From contig JAHIUW010000012.1 in assembly GCA_018816865.1 (NCBI GenBank), positions 1 to 64,000 on the forward strand: a stretch of DNA of 64,000 nucleotides, given 5' to 3'. A program made the translations under genes and the position numbers. Source of the stretch: Pseudomonadota bacterium (GTDB taxonomy: Bacteria; Desulfobacterota; Desulfovibrionia; Desulfovibrionales; Desulfovibrionaceae). The notes below the pieces were generated by a model, which saw only the letters and a program-made list of their open reading frames with translations, did not search any database and was not told the origin of the DNA. This document shows positions 45,261 to 53,436 of the stretch, one piece after another; within the stretch, counting starts at the first letter, position 1; each line of letters begins with the position of its first letter.

Positions 45261-45695
45261 CTACTTGTGGTCGTACCAGAACTTCACGATGTGCTTGCCT
45301 GCGTCGTCCTTGAACAGGCAGATCACGCCCCATTTGCCGGGCTCGTCGAAGCTGAAGTTGGCGGCGAAATTGCCACCGCCAAAGTCCTTCAGGGTCTGGA
45401 CCTGCTCCTTGCCCGAGGGCGCGATGAGCTTGATCTTGCCCACGGCCTTCTCGATCATTTTGTTGTCCTTCATGAACATGGCCATCACGTGGTGGGTCTT
45501 GCCCTCGGGGTCGCTCATGTTCATGGAGGCCAGGTCCATGACCTGGAATTCGGCGTGGATGCCGTCGACCATGGCCGCGTGTTTGTATGCGTCACCATCG
45601 GTCGTGCTGCCGTGGGTCATGTCTTCCATGGCAAAGGCCGAGCCTGCGATGGTCAACAGGGCGGCAATGGTCAGGGCGATCAGGGTATTTTTCAT
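45261..45695 (-). CDS. periplasmic protein of the copper efflux operon, 144 aa
   Basis: An exported protein with a signal peptide (1-22, SAFA-M) and a Met/His-rich mature start (MEDMTHGS). The rest looks like a small beta-sandwich (IHAEFQVMD, KIKLIAPSGKEQVQTL, FDEPGKWGVICLFKDDAGKH), with methionines in MNMSDPEGKTHHVMAMFMKD. It resembles in outline FixH/YtkA-like or copper-chaperone folds, but I cannot name a family. It is last in the Cus-type operon with an AGGAG site, so a role in periplasmic copper or silver binding is inferred. Confidence 0.7.
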   Translation of the reverse strand: MKNTLIALTIAALLTIAGSAFAMEDMTHGSTTDGDAYKHAAMVDGIHAEFQVMDLASMNMSDPEGKTHHVMAMFMKDNKMIEKAVGKIKLIAPSGKEQVQTLKDFGGGNFAANFSFDEPGKWGVICLFKDDAGKHIVKFWYDHK

Positions 45696-45715
45696 GGTTT
45701 TCTCCTGCTTATGGA

Positions 45716-46198
45716 CTATTGTTTGCTGCTTTTGTTCATGGTGCCATCTTGCATCATGCCCTGGGGCGTGGTGCCGTTTTGCATCATGCCCTGGGGCGTG
45801 GTGCCGTTTTGTATCATGTGCTGCTGCGTGCCTTCCTGCATCATGTTCTGCTGGGGGGTCGTGCCATCGTGCATCATGCCTTGGGGCGTGGTGCCATTTT
45901 GCATCATGTGTTGCTGCGCCGTGCCCTCCTGCATCATCTGCCCTGAGCCCTGGCCGGGCTCCATTTTCATGTTGCTCATGTCCATGTCAGAGGCCTCGCC
46001 GGTGTTGTGGGTGGGCATCTGCTGCATCCCGCTCTGGGGCTGCTGCATCTGTCCCTGGGCCGCCTGGTTGGAATCGTGTTGCTGGCCCTGCATCATATTC
46101 GAGCCGCCCATCTTGGCGAAGGCTGGTCCCGTCAGCGCGAGGGTTGCGGCCAGGGTCAATCCCGCCAGTGTTGTTTTGATTGCCGATTCGTTTTTCAT
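45716..46198 (-). CDS. methionine-rich tandem-repeat periplasmic protein
   Basis: A 160-residue exported protein: signal peptide 1-29 (TGPAFA-K), then a low-complexity region very rich in Met, Gln, Gly and Asn. The C-terminal half is seven imperfect copies of a 9-11-residue unit of the form MMQ(N/E/D)GTTPQG. Pairs of methionines recur about every ten residues, and there are some histidines (MMH, QQH), a composition suited to soft-metal binding such as Cu(I) or Ag(I). The ATG at 46198 follows GGAGAG. It lies just downstream of cusA and would fill the place of a CusF- or PcoE-like metal scavenger. No family was recognised. Confidence 0.72.
   Translation of the reverse strand: MKNESAIKTTLAGLTLAATLALTGPAFAKMGGSNMMQGQQHDSNQAAQGQMQQPQSGMQQMPTHNTGEASDMDMSNMKMEPGQGSGQMMQEGTAQQHMMQNGTTPQGMMHDGTTPQQNMMQEGTQQHMIQNGTTPQGMMQNGTTPQGMMQDGTMNKSSKQ
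45751..45936. repeat. tandem DNA repeat, ~30-bp unit, in the Met-rich gene
   Basis: Units of 30 bp (27 in one) run through the coding region. Units 45751-45780 and 45781-45810 are identical, and 45871-45900 differs from them at two positions. Recent duplication or slippage is likely, so repeat number may vary between strains. Confidence 0.85.
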
Positions 46199-46217
46199 TG
46201 AGTGCTCTCCGTATTGC

Positions 46218-49200
46218 TTAGGGTGTGTTGTTGGGGGTTGGTTCCGTGTTGGGCAGGCAGCCCGTTTCCGGGTTGCAGTCATCGCTGGGCAGGGAGGTCT
46301 TGGGCAGACCCCAGCCCTTCCAGAGGCCATAGATGGCCGGGACCACCACCAGCGTCAGGATCGTGGCGCTGACCATGCCGCCCACCATGGGAGCCGCGAT
46401 GCGCTTCATGACCTCGGAACCGGTGCCACTGCTCCACATGATGGGGGCCAATCCAGCCATGGTGGCCACCACGGTCATCATCTTGGGCCGTACGCGCAGC
46501 GCGGCCCCTTCCTCGATGGCCGTTTTCAGATGCTGTTTTGAGAAGGAGTGCCCGTACATCTGTTTGTACTTGTTGTAGGAGATGTCCAGATAGATGAGCA
46601 TCACCACGCCGGTTTCGGCGGCCACGCCAGCCAGGGCGATGAAGCCCACGGCCACGGCCACGCTCATGTTATAGCCCAGCAGATACATCAGCCAGAAGCC
46701 ACCCGTGAGGGAGAAGGGTACCGAGAGCATCACGATCAGGCTCTCGCTGATGCTCTTGAAGTTCAGATACAGCAGCAGGAAAATGATGATCAGCGTGGCC
46801 GGGACCACGATCATCATCTTCTTCTGGGCGCGGACCATGTATTCGTACTGTCCGCTCCAGACGATGCTGTAGCCCGGGGGCAGGTCGATCTTGTCGCGCA
46901 CGGCGGCTTGGGCGGCCTTGACGTAGGTGCCCACGTCCACGCCAGCGATGTCCACGAAGACCCAGGCGTTCTTGCGGGCGTTCTCGCTCTTGATGGCCGG
47001 GGCACCCTTGTGGATGCTGATATCCGCCACCTGGGTGATGGGGATTTGCGCCCCCGTAGGCGTGGCGATCAGGATGCGTCTGAGCTTTTCCGGGGTGTCG
47101 CGCAGTTCCGAACCGTAGCGCAGGTTCACGGGATAGCGTTCCCGGCCCTCCACGGTGAAGGTCACGTTCTTCCCGCCCACGGCGCTCATGATCACGTCCT
47201 GTATGTCGCCCACGGTCAACCCGTAGCGCGCGGCCTCCTCGCGCTTGATCTCGAAGTCCAGGAAGTTGCCGCCGGTCACGCGCTCGGCGTAGACGCTGGC
47301 CGTGCCCGGAACCTGGCCGATGACGGCCTCCACTCGCTCGCCGATGTCCGAGAGAACTTGCAGGTCGTCACCCATCAGCTTTAGGCCCACCGGGGTCTTG
47401 ATGCCCGTGGAGAGCATGTCGATGCGGGTCTTGATGGGCATGGTCCAGGCATTGGTCAGGCCCGGGAACTGGATGGCCTTGTTCATCTCGTCCACCAGGG
47501 CCTCCATGGTCAGGCCCGCTCGCCATTCTTCCTTGGGCCTCAGAGTGATGGTGGTCTCAAGCATGGACAGGGGTGCCGGGTCCGTGGCCGATTCGGCGCG
47601 GCCCACCTTGCCGGTGACGTGCTCCACTTCCGGGAAGGACTTGATGAGCTTGTCCGTCTGTTGCAGCAGCTCGCGGGCCTTGGTGATGGAGATGCCTGGC
47701 AGGGTGGTGGGCATGTACAACAGGTCGCCCTCGTTCAGCGGAGGCATGAACTCCGAGCCGATATTCTTCCAGGGGATGTAGGTCACGGCCAAGGTCATCA
47801 CGGCCAGGGCGATGACCAGCACCTTGACCTTGAGCACCAGCTTGATCACCGGGAGGTAGAGCCAGATCAAGAGGCGGTTCACCGGGTTCTTGGCTTCGGG
47901 CAGGATATGCCCGCGGATCATGTAGCCCATGAGCACCGGGACCAGGGTCACGGACAACAGCGCCGCACCCATCATGGAGTAGGTCTTGGTGTAGGCCAGG
48001 GGGTGGAACATCCGGCCTTCTTGGGCTTCCAAGGCGAACACCGGCACGAAGCTGACAGCGATGATCATCAGCGAGAAGAACAGCGAGGGCCCCACCTCCA
48101 GGGCGGAGTCGCGGATCAGCTCCCAGCGGTCCTTGGTGTCTCCGAATTGCTCCAGGTGTTTGTGGGCGTTCTCGATCATCACGATGGCCGCGTCCACCAT
48201 GACCCCCACGGCGATGGCGATGCCGCCCAGGCTCATGATGTTGGCATTGATTCCCTGGCGCTCCATAATGATGAAGCTTACGAGCACGGCGATGGGCAGG
48301 GTGATGATGCTCACCAGGGCGCTACGCAGGTGGAACAGGAAGACCAAGCAGACCAGGGCCACGATGATGCTTTCCTCGATCAGTGTGCCCTTCAGGTTGT
48401 CGATGGCGCGATTGATGAGGCCTGAACGGTCGTACACCGGGAGGATGGTCACACCCTCGGGCAGCCCGGTCTTGAGCTCTTCCAGGCGCTTCTTGACGTT
48501 GCTGATGACCTCCAGGGCGTTTCCGCCGAAGCGCATGATCACCACGCCGCCAACGACCTCGCCCGTGCCGTTGTAATCCAGAAGCCCGCGCCGCAGCTCC
48601 GGGCCGATGTCCACGGAGGCCACGTTCCTGAGCAGGATCGGGGTGCCGCGGGCATCCGTGTCCAGAGGGATGCTTTCCAGGTCTTCGCGGCTCTTGATGT
48701 AGCCCAGGCCGCGGACCATGAATTCCGTTTCGCCCATTTCCACGAGGCGCCCGCCCACGTCGTTGTTGCTGCGCTTGATGGCTGCGGTCACTTTTTGCAG
48801 GGGGATGCCATAGGCCAAGAGTTTGTTGGGATCGACCATGACTTGGTACTGCTTTACGTAGCCGCCGATGGAGGCCACTTCGGACACGCCGGGGACGCTG
48901 GTTAGTTCAAAGCGTAGAAACCAGTCCTGGATGGAGCGCAATTGTTGCAGGTCGTGGCGGTCGCTCTCCAGGATATATTCGAAGACCCAGCCCACGCCCG
49001 TGGCATCCGGCCCCAGCTGTGGGGAGACCCCCTGGGGCAGGCGTCCCGAGATGTAGTTCAGGGACTCCATGACCCGGCTGCGGGCCCAGTACATGTCCGT
49101 GCCGTCCTCGAAGATGATGTACACAAAGCTCATGCCGAAGAAGGAATAGCCGCGCACCACCTTGGCGAAGGGCACGGCCAGCATGGCCGTGGTCAGGGGG

Positions 49201-49400
49201 TAGGTGATCTGGTCCTCCACCACCTGTGGGGCCTGGCCCGGGAACTCAGTGAACACGATGACCTGGACGTCCGAGAGATCGGGGATGGCGTCCAGGGGCG
49301 TCTTGAACATGGCCCACAGGCCGCCCACGATGAGGAAGACGGTCATCAGCAACACCAGGAACTTGTTGCGGATGGAATATTCGATGATGCTTCGGATCAT
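46218..49400 (-). CDS. cusA: Cu(I)/Ag(I) efflux RND pump CusA
   Basis: A 1060-residue heavy-metal efflux (HME) RND inner-membrane pump with 12 membrane helices and two large periplasmic loops. CusA-type motifs: FTEFPGQAPQVVEDQITYPL, DMYWARSRVMESL, the helix-4 sequence VGVMVDAAIVMIENAHKHLE (proton relay Asp and Glu), DMLSTGIKTPVGLKLMG and SGTGSEVMKRIAAPMVGGM. The VDAAIVMIENAHK form separates Cu/Ag pumps from Co/Zn/Cd (Czc) pumps. The site is GGGAG before the ATG. It works with the adaptor and the TolC homolog encoded upstream. Confidence 0.93.
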   Translation of the reverse strand: MIRSIIEYSIRNKFLVLLMTVFLIVGGLWAMFKTPLDAIPDLSDVQVIVFTEFPGQAPQVVEDQITYPLTTAMLAVPFAKVVRGYSFFGMSFVYIIFEDGTDMYWARSRVMESLNYISGRLPQGVSPQLGPDATGVGWVFEYILESDRHDLQQLRSIQDWFLRFELTSVPGVSEVASIGGYVKQYQVMVDPNKLLAYGIPLQKVTAAIKRSNNDVGGRLVEMGETEFMVRGLGYIKSREDLESIPLDTDARGTPILLRNVASVDIGPELRRGLLDYNGTGEVVGGVVIMRFGGNALEVISNVKKRLEELKTGLPEGVTILPVYDRSGLINRAIDNLKGTLIEESIIVALVCLVFLFHLRSALVSIITLPIAVLVSFIIMERQGINANIMSLGGIAIAVGVMVDAAIVMIENAHKHLEQFGDTKDRWELIRDSALEVGPSLFFSLMIIAVSFVPVFALEAQEGRMFHPLAYTKTYSMMGAALLSVTLVPVLMGYMIRGHILPEAKNPVNRLLIWLYLPVIKLVLKVKVLVIALAVMTLAVTYIPWKNIGSEFMPPLNEGDLLYMPTTLPGISITKARELLQQTDKLIKSFPEVEHVTGKVGRAESATDPAPLSMLETTITLRPKEEWRAGLTMEALVDEMNKAIQFPGLTNAWTMPIKTRIDMLSTGIKTPVGLKLMGDDLQVLSDIGERVEAVIGQVPGTASVYAERVTGGNFLDFEIKREEAARYGLTVGDIQDVIMSAVGGKNVTFTVEGRERYPVNLRYGSELRDTPEKLRRILIATPTGAQIPITQVADISIHKGAPAIKSENARKNAWVFVDIAGVDVGTYVKAAQAAVRDKIDLPPGYSIVWSGQYEYMVRAQKKMMIVVPATLIIIFLLLYLNFKSISESLIVMLSVPFSLTGGFWLMYLLGYNMSVAVAVGFIALAGVAAETGVVMLIYLDISYNKYKQMYGHSFSKQHLKTAIEEGAALRVRPKMMTVVATMAGLAPIMWSSGTGSEVMKRIAAPMVGGMVSATILTLVVVPAIYGLWKGWGLPKTSLPSDDCNPETGCLPNTEPTPNNTP

Positions 49401-49412
49401 GTCTGCTCCCAG

Positions 49413-50792
49413 CTATTGGGCCGGAGTTCCGTTGACGGGGGGCTTGCCCATGTCTTGTCCATCCATCTTCAGCTCGTCCATCTTCAACTCGTCACCAGCC
49501 ATGTCCATGTCGTCCATGTCCAGTTCGTCGGCGGATGGCCCGCCCGTGGCGCGGGCGCCCAGCATCTTCTGGATGGCCTCGCGCAGTCGGGACTCGGAAT
49601 CCATCATGAATTGTGCGGAGAGCACGATCTCTTCGCCCTCGCCAAGGCCCGAGAGAACCTGGAAGTTGCCGTCGTCCCCCTCGGCCCCGATCCTGACCTC
49701 GCGGGGTTCGAAGCGTCCCTTGCCCTGGGCCACAAAGACCAGCTTGCGCACGCCCGAATCGATGACAGCCTCCTGGGGGATCACCAGCGCCGCGGGGTCG
49801 ATCTGGGCCTGTAGAAAGACGTTGGCGTACATGTCCGGCTTGAGTTTATTGTCGGGATTGGGGAACTCCAGGCGCAGGCGCACGGTGCGCGTCTTGGGGT
49901 TCAGGAAGGGATAGATGAACAGCACTTTGCCCGAATAGGTTTTGCCCGGCATGTAGGACAGTTCCATGCGCGCGGGCATGCCCTTGCGCATGAAGGGCAG
50001 CTCGTATTCGAAGACCTCCACGTCTACCCAGACGCGGGACAGGTCGGCGATGTCGTACTGGTGCATCCCGGCCTTGACGAAATGCCCCAGCAGGGCGTCT
50101 TTCTTGATGACCACGCCCGATTCCGGGGAATAGACCGTCACGGTCTTGCGCACCTGGCCGCCCTGTTCCAGGCGTCTGATCTGCGATTCGCTCAAATCCC
50201 AATAGCTCAGGCGCTTGCGCGAGGCCTCCCGCAGTCGCTCGGCATTGGCGCGCACGGAGGGGTAGGCGCTGTGGCCGAGGCTGGCGACCTGATCCAGGGC
50301 CAGGCGGTATTCCTCCTGGGCAGTGACAACTTCCGGGCTGTAGATCTCGAACAGGGGTTGGCCCTTCTTCACGGTCTCGCCCACGAAATCCACATAGAGC
50401 TTCTCGATCCAGCCGTCGAACTTGGTGTTCACGGCGTACATGCGAGTTTCATCAAAAGTTACGGAACCCAGGGCGCGGATGGACTTGGAGAGCGGAGCGC
50501 GGCGTACCTTGCCCGTGCGCACGCCCATGTTCTGGACGGTCACCGGGTCGATGCGGATGGTGGAGGTGGGTTCCTTTTCACCGCCCTGATCCTGATACAC
50601 GGGCACCAGATCCATGCCCATGGGCGACTTGCCGGGGGTGTCGCGGATATAGGCCGGGTCCATGGGGGCCACCCAGTACTTGATGACCTTGCCGGTCTTG
50701 GGGTCCACCTCACCGGCCTTGGGGCCTTCGGCGGCCAGGGCGGCACAGGCCATCAGCAGCAGGGCGGCAAGGATGACGATCAAGCGTTTCAT
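49413..50792 (-). CDS. cusB: RND efflux periplasmic adaptor CusB-like, with heavy-metal-binding domain
   Basis: A 459-residue membrane-fusion protein. Residues 1-21 are a signal peptide; 37-66 form the HMBD-type metal domain (YWVAPMDPAYIRDTPGKSPMGMDLVPVY); then come barrel, lipoyl and helical-hairpin adaptor domains (FDGWIEKLYVDFVGETVKKGQPLFEIYSPEV). The last ~45 residues are a low-complexity Met/Asp tail (DELDMDDMDMAGDEL and DELKMDGQDMGK), not usual in CusB. It overlaps the TolC gene by four bases and has a GGAG site. It likely passes Cu(I)/Ag(I) to CusA. Confidence 0.91.
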   Translation of the reverse strand: MKRLIVILAALLLMACAALAAEGPKAGEVDPKTGKVIKYWVAPMDPAYIRDTPGKSPMGMDLVPVYQDQGGEKEPTSTIRIDPVTVQNMGVRTGKVRRAPLSKSIRALGSVTFDETRMYAVNTKFDGWIEKLYVDFVGETVKKGQPLFEIYSPEVVTAQEEYRLALDQVASLGHSAYPSVRANAERLREASRKRLSYWDLSESQIRRLEQGGQVRKTVTVYSPESGVVIKKDALLGHFVKAGMHQYDIADLSRVWVDVEVFEYELPFMRKGMPARMELSYMPGKTYSGKVLFIYPFLNPKTRTVRLRLEFPNPDNKLKPDMYANVFLQAQIDPAALVIPQEAVIDSGVRKLVFVAQGKGRFEPREVRIGAEGDDGNFQVLSGLGEGEEIVLSAQFMMDSESRLREAIQKMLGARATGGPSADELDMDDMDMAGDELKMDELKMDGQDMGKPPVNGTPAQ

Positions 50793-52162
50793 TGTCTGTT
50801 CTCCTCGGACTGGGCCGCGGTCCTGATCTTATTCTGGATCGGGCCGCCCAGCAGTTCTTCCAGTTCGGCCAGTTTTTTGAGCCGCTCAAATTGGTAGCGC
50901 TCGGTGCGCAACTCATAGCGCAGCAGGCGCATCTGGGCCGAGAGCATGGTGTCGAATTCGATCTTGCCCACCTCGTAGGCCGCCAGGGAGGCCCCCGCCC
51001 ATTGTGCTGCCTGGACGGTCAACGCCGAGTCCAGCAGGTCATAGTTTTTGGCGTAGCCGTCGATCTCGGCCAGCAGCGCATCCAACTGGTGGGGTAGAGT
51101 CCGTTCCAGGGCGGTCAGGGACATCTTGGCGGCGTCGAGTTTCTTCTGGGCCCCATCGAGCTTGCTGTCCTGGCGGGTGGCCTGCCACAGGGGCACGGAA
51201 AAGCCGACGGACCCGGAGATGAAGTCCGCTCTGTCCTGGCCAGTCATGGGGTTGTCCTCGCGCTGGCCGTAGGCGAGCTTGAAATCCATGTCCGGGTAAT
51301 AGTCCTTTTCGGCCAGCTGCACGGCCAGGGCCGCGCTGTCGACGTCGGTCCGGCGCACGGCGACTCCGGGGTTAGCTTGGAGCACTAGGCGTTTGAGCTC
51401 CTCCGCGTGGGGCAGCGTGGTTTCGGGCCATGGCCCCTCTGCCATGGGCAATGCACGGAAGGCGTCGCGGTTCAGAAGCGAGTTGATGCGATCGCTCAAG
51501 GTGCGGCTGCGGCGCTCCAGGGTTTCCTGTTCGTCCAGCAGTTCAGAGAGCTGCACCTGGGCGGAAAGGATATCCTGCTGCAGGCCCTTGCCCGTGGCAT
51601 AGCGGGTCTCGGCCACGCGCAGGGCCTGGGTGACCAGCGCTTCCAGGCTGAGGTTGGTCTGAAGGCTGCGCTGCACAAAGGCCAGATCATACCAGGCTGC
51701 GGAGATCATCCGTGTCAGTTCCAGGGACTTGGCCCTGACCTGGGCCTCTTGGCGTACAGCCTTGAGCAGGGCGGCCTGCTCGGACAGCGCCAGGGTGCCG
51801 AACCAGGGGACCTTCTGACCGATGAACAGCTGTTTCTGGGTCATGGCCTCCTGGTCCAGGGCAAAGGTATCCAGGGGTACGTTGGCCAGCCCGATGCCCA
51901 ACTGCGGATCCTGGAGCGAACCCGCGAATGGGGCCTCGGCGCGCAGGGCCTCGGCCATGCGACGCAGGCTGGCCAGCTCCTGGTTGTTGGCTTGTCCTTC
52001 GGCAATCAGGGCCTGGAGGTCGTCGCTCCCGGCCCGTGCGGGCAGGGTGGCGAGCAGCAAGGTCAGCGCCGCCAACAGCGTCAGCAGCGCCGGCTTCGCC
52101 AACAGCATGGCCCGAATCAGGATATCCTGTGGGACTCTGATGGAAATGGCTTGTTCTCGCAT
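50789..52162 (-). CDS. outer-membrane TolC family protein of the Cus system (CusC-like)
   Basis: A 457-residue outer-membrane efflux protein, first gene of the Cus-type operon. It has a signal region ending LPARAGSDD and two OEP repeats with long coiled-coil helices (ASLRRMAEALRAEAPFAGSLQDPQLGIGL, ETRYATGKGLQQDILSAQVQLSELL). No lipobox is seen, unlike E. coli CusC. The start at 52162 has only a weak ribosome site and gives a long n-region; an ATG at 52111 would give a more standard signal peptide. Last codons overlap the adaptor start (ATGA). Confidence 0.88.
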   Translation of the reverse strand: MREQAISIRVPQDILIRAMLLAKPALLTLLAALTLLLATLPARAGSDDLQALIAEGQANNQELASLRRMAEALRAEAPFAGSLQDPQLGIGLANVPLDTFALDQEAMTQKQLFIGQKVPWFGTLALSEQAALLKAVRQEAQVRAKSLELTRMISAAWYDLAFVQRSLQTNLSLEALVTQALRVAETRYATGKGLQQDILSAQVQLSELLDEQETLERRSRTLSDRINSLLNRDAFRALPMAEGPWPETTLPHAEELKRLVLQANPGVAVRRTDVDSAALAVQLAEKDYYPDMDFKLAYGQREDNPMTGQDRADFISGSVGFSVPLWQATRQDSKLDGAQKKLDAAKMSLTALERTLPHQLDALLAEIDGYAKNYDLLDSALTVQAAQWAGASLAAYEVGKIEFDTMLSAQMRLLRYELRTERYQFERLKKLAELEELLGGPIQNKIRTAAQSEENRQ

Positions 52163-52216
52163 TGTCTTCGGCCCCGTCCATTGGTTCCGGTTTGAATCGG
52201 TTTTTGGGCGATTCTG

Positions 52217-52247
52217 AGACCCTTCCTTATAGCACGCTGGAAGGTCT
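52217..52247 (-). promoter_or_regulatory. candidate operator for the Cus operon
   Basis: An imperfect dyad AGACCTTCC-N12-GGAAGGGTCT on the minus strand, 55-85 bases before the first gene. The half-site ACCTTCC is that of CueR-type copper regulators, but the 12-base spacer is longer than CueR sites I know. Confidence 0.4.
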
Positions 52248-52342
52248 ATGACTAGCCTGCCACAACTTGGTGCGGGAAAATTGCTTGGCTCAGTACAAGA
52301 GATATGCCAAAGTTGACTAAATTACTATGGATTGGCCAGGGG

Positions 52343-52469
52343 CTTGCACAAACAGGGGGCTGGCAGGGAGCTGGACCGGAGGCCTGCTGACGGGATGTGC
52401 AAGTTTATGCGGATATGTAACATGTGATATGCAGATATTTGCACGTTGGCCTGCACAGACGCTTGCACA
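52343..52469. promoter_or_regulatory. TTGCAC motif cluster with 12-bp-period array upstream of nifU
   Basis: CTTGCACA occurs at 52343 and 52462, its complement TGTGCAAG at 52396, and TGCAC at 52440, 52452 and 52464 with an exact 12-bp period. The segment 52396-52445 is also a long imperfect inverted repeat. The whole gap 52163-52602 has no gene. Cluster and dyad suggest cooperative regulator binding, for nifUS or for the divergent Cus operon. Confidence 0.55.
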
Positions 52470-52602
52470 TAAAAAGCAGCCAGGGAAAAAGCCCACAAGC
52501 CCTTCCCACATCCCGAAAGAGGTATTATACTACAACGATACGGATAAAATTGAGCAATAACACGTAAATCCATTGGGTTGCAGATACATATCAGGAGGCC
52601 AC

Positions 52603-53436
52603 ATGTGGGAATACACGGACAAGGTCAGGGAACTGTTTCTGAATCCCAAGAATGCGGGTGAGATCCCCAATGCCGACGCCGTGGGCGAGGTCGGCAGCCT
52701 GGCCTGCGGAGACGCACTGAAGCTGTTCCTGAAGATCAGCGAGGACGGCGTCATCGAGGACGCCAAGTTTCAGACCTTCGGCTGCGCCAGCGCCATTGCC
52801 TCGTCCTCGGCACTGACCGAGATGCTCAAGGGCAAGACCCTGGAACAGGCCGAGAAGATCACCAACAAGGACATCGCGGCGTATCTGGGTGGCCTGCCCA
52901 AGGAGAAGATGCACTGCTCGGTCATGGGCCAGGAAGCCTTAGAGGCCTGCCTGCTGGACTACCGGGGTGAAGAAGCCCCGGAGAAGATCACCGAGGGCGA
53001 GGTGGTCTGCCACTGCTTCGGAGTGACCGACGTGGCCATCCGTCGGGCCATCGAGGAGAACGGCATCACCAGCGTGGAGGACATCACCAACTTCACCAAG
53101 GCCGGCGGTGGTTGCGGCGAATGCGTGGGCAAGCTGGAGGAGATCCTGTTCGATGTCCTGGGCACCAAGCGCGAGGTCAAGACCGAGCCCAAGCCTATGA
53201 CCAATATCCAGCGCATGCAGAAGGTGATGCAGGTCATCGACGAGGTCATCCGCCCCAGCCTGAAGCAGGACGGCGGCGACATCCAGCTGGTGGACCTGGA
53301 CGGCATGGACGTCATCGTCTCCCTGCGCGGGGCGTGCGGCTCGTGCCCCTCGGCCAAGCTGACCCTGAACGGGTTTGTGCAAAAGACCCTGCGCGAGCAG
53401 GTTGAACCGGGAATCCGCGTGCGGGAGGCCTCCTGA
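52603..53436 (+). CDS. nifU: Fe-S cluster assembly scaffold NifU (three-domain)
   Basis: A 277-residue modular scaffold. The N-terminal IscU-like domain has cluster ligands C35, C61 and C105. The central BFD-like [2Fe-2S] domain has C136, C138, C171 and C174 (CHCF, CGEC). The C-terminal Nfu domain has C245 and C248 (GACGSC). All are intact. It assembles Fe-S clusters on sulfur from NifS, whose start overlaps its stop (TGATG). The ATG at 52603 has AGGAGG. In organisms of this kind NifU/NifS serve general cluster assembly, not only nitrogenase; no nif genes are nearby. Confidence 0.94.
   Translation: MWEYTDKVRELFLNPKNAGEIPNADAVGEVGSLACGDALKLFLKISEDGVIEDAKFQTFGCASAIASSSALTEMLKGKTLEQAEKITNKDIAAYLGGLPKEKMHCSVMGQEALEACLLDYRGEEAPEKITEGEVVCHCFGVTDVAIRRAIEENGITSVEDITNFTKAGGGCGECVGKLEEILFDVLGTKREVKTEPKPMTNIQRMQKVMQVIDEVIRPSLKQDGGDIQLVDLDGMDVIVSLRGACGSCPSAKLTLNGFVQKTLREQVEPGIRVREAS

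Noticed and set aside
45751-45936. Regular ~30-bp repeats suggesting a CRISPR array.
   Set aside because: The repeats are directly tandem without spacers and lie in a coding frame for Met-rich peptide units.
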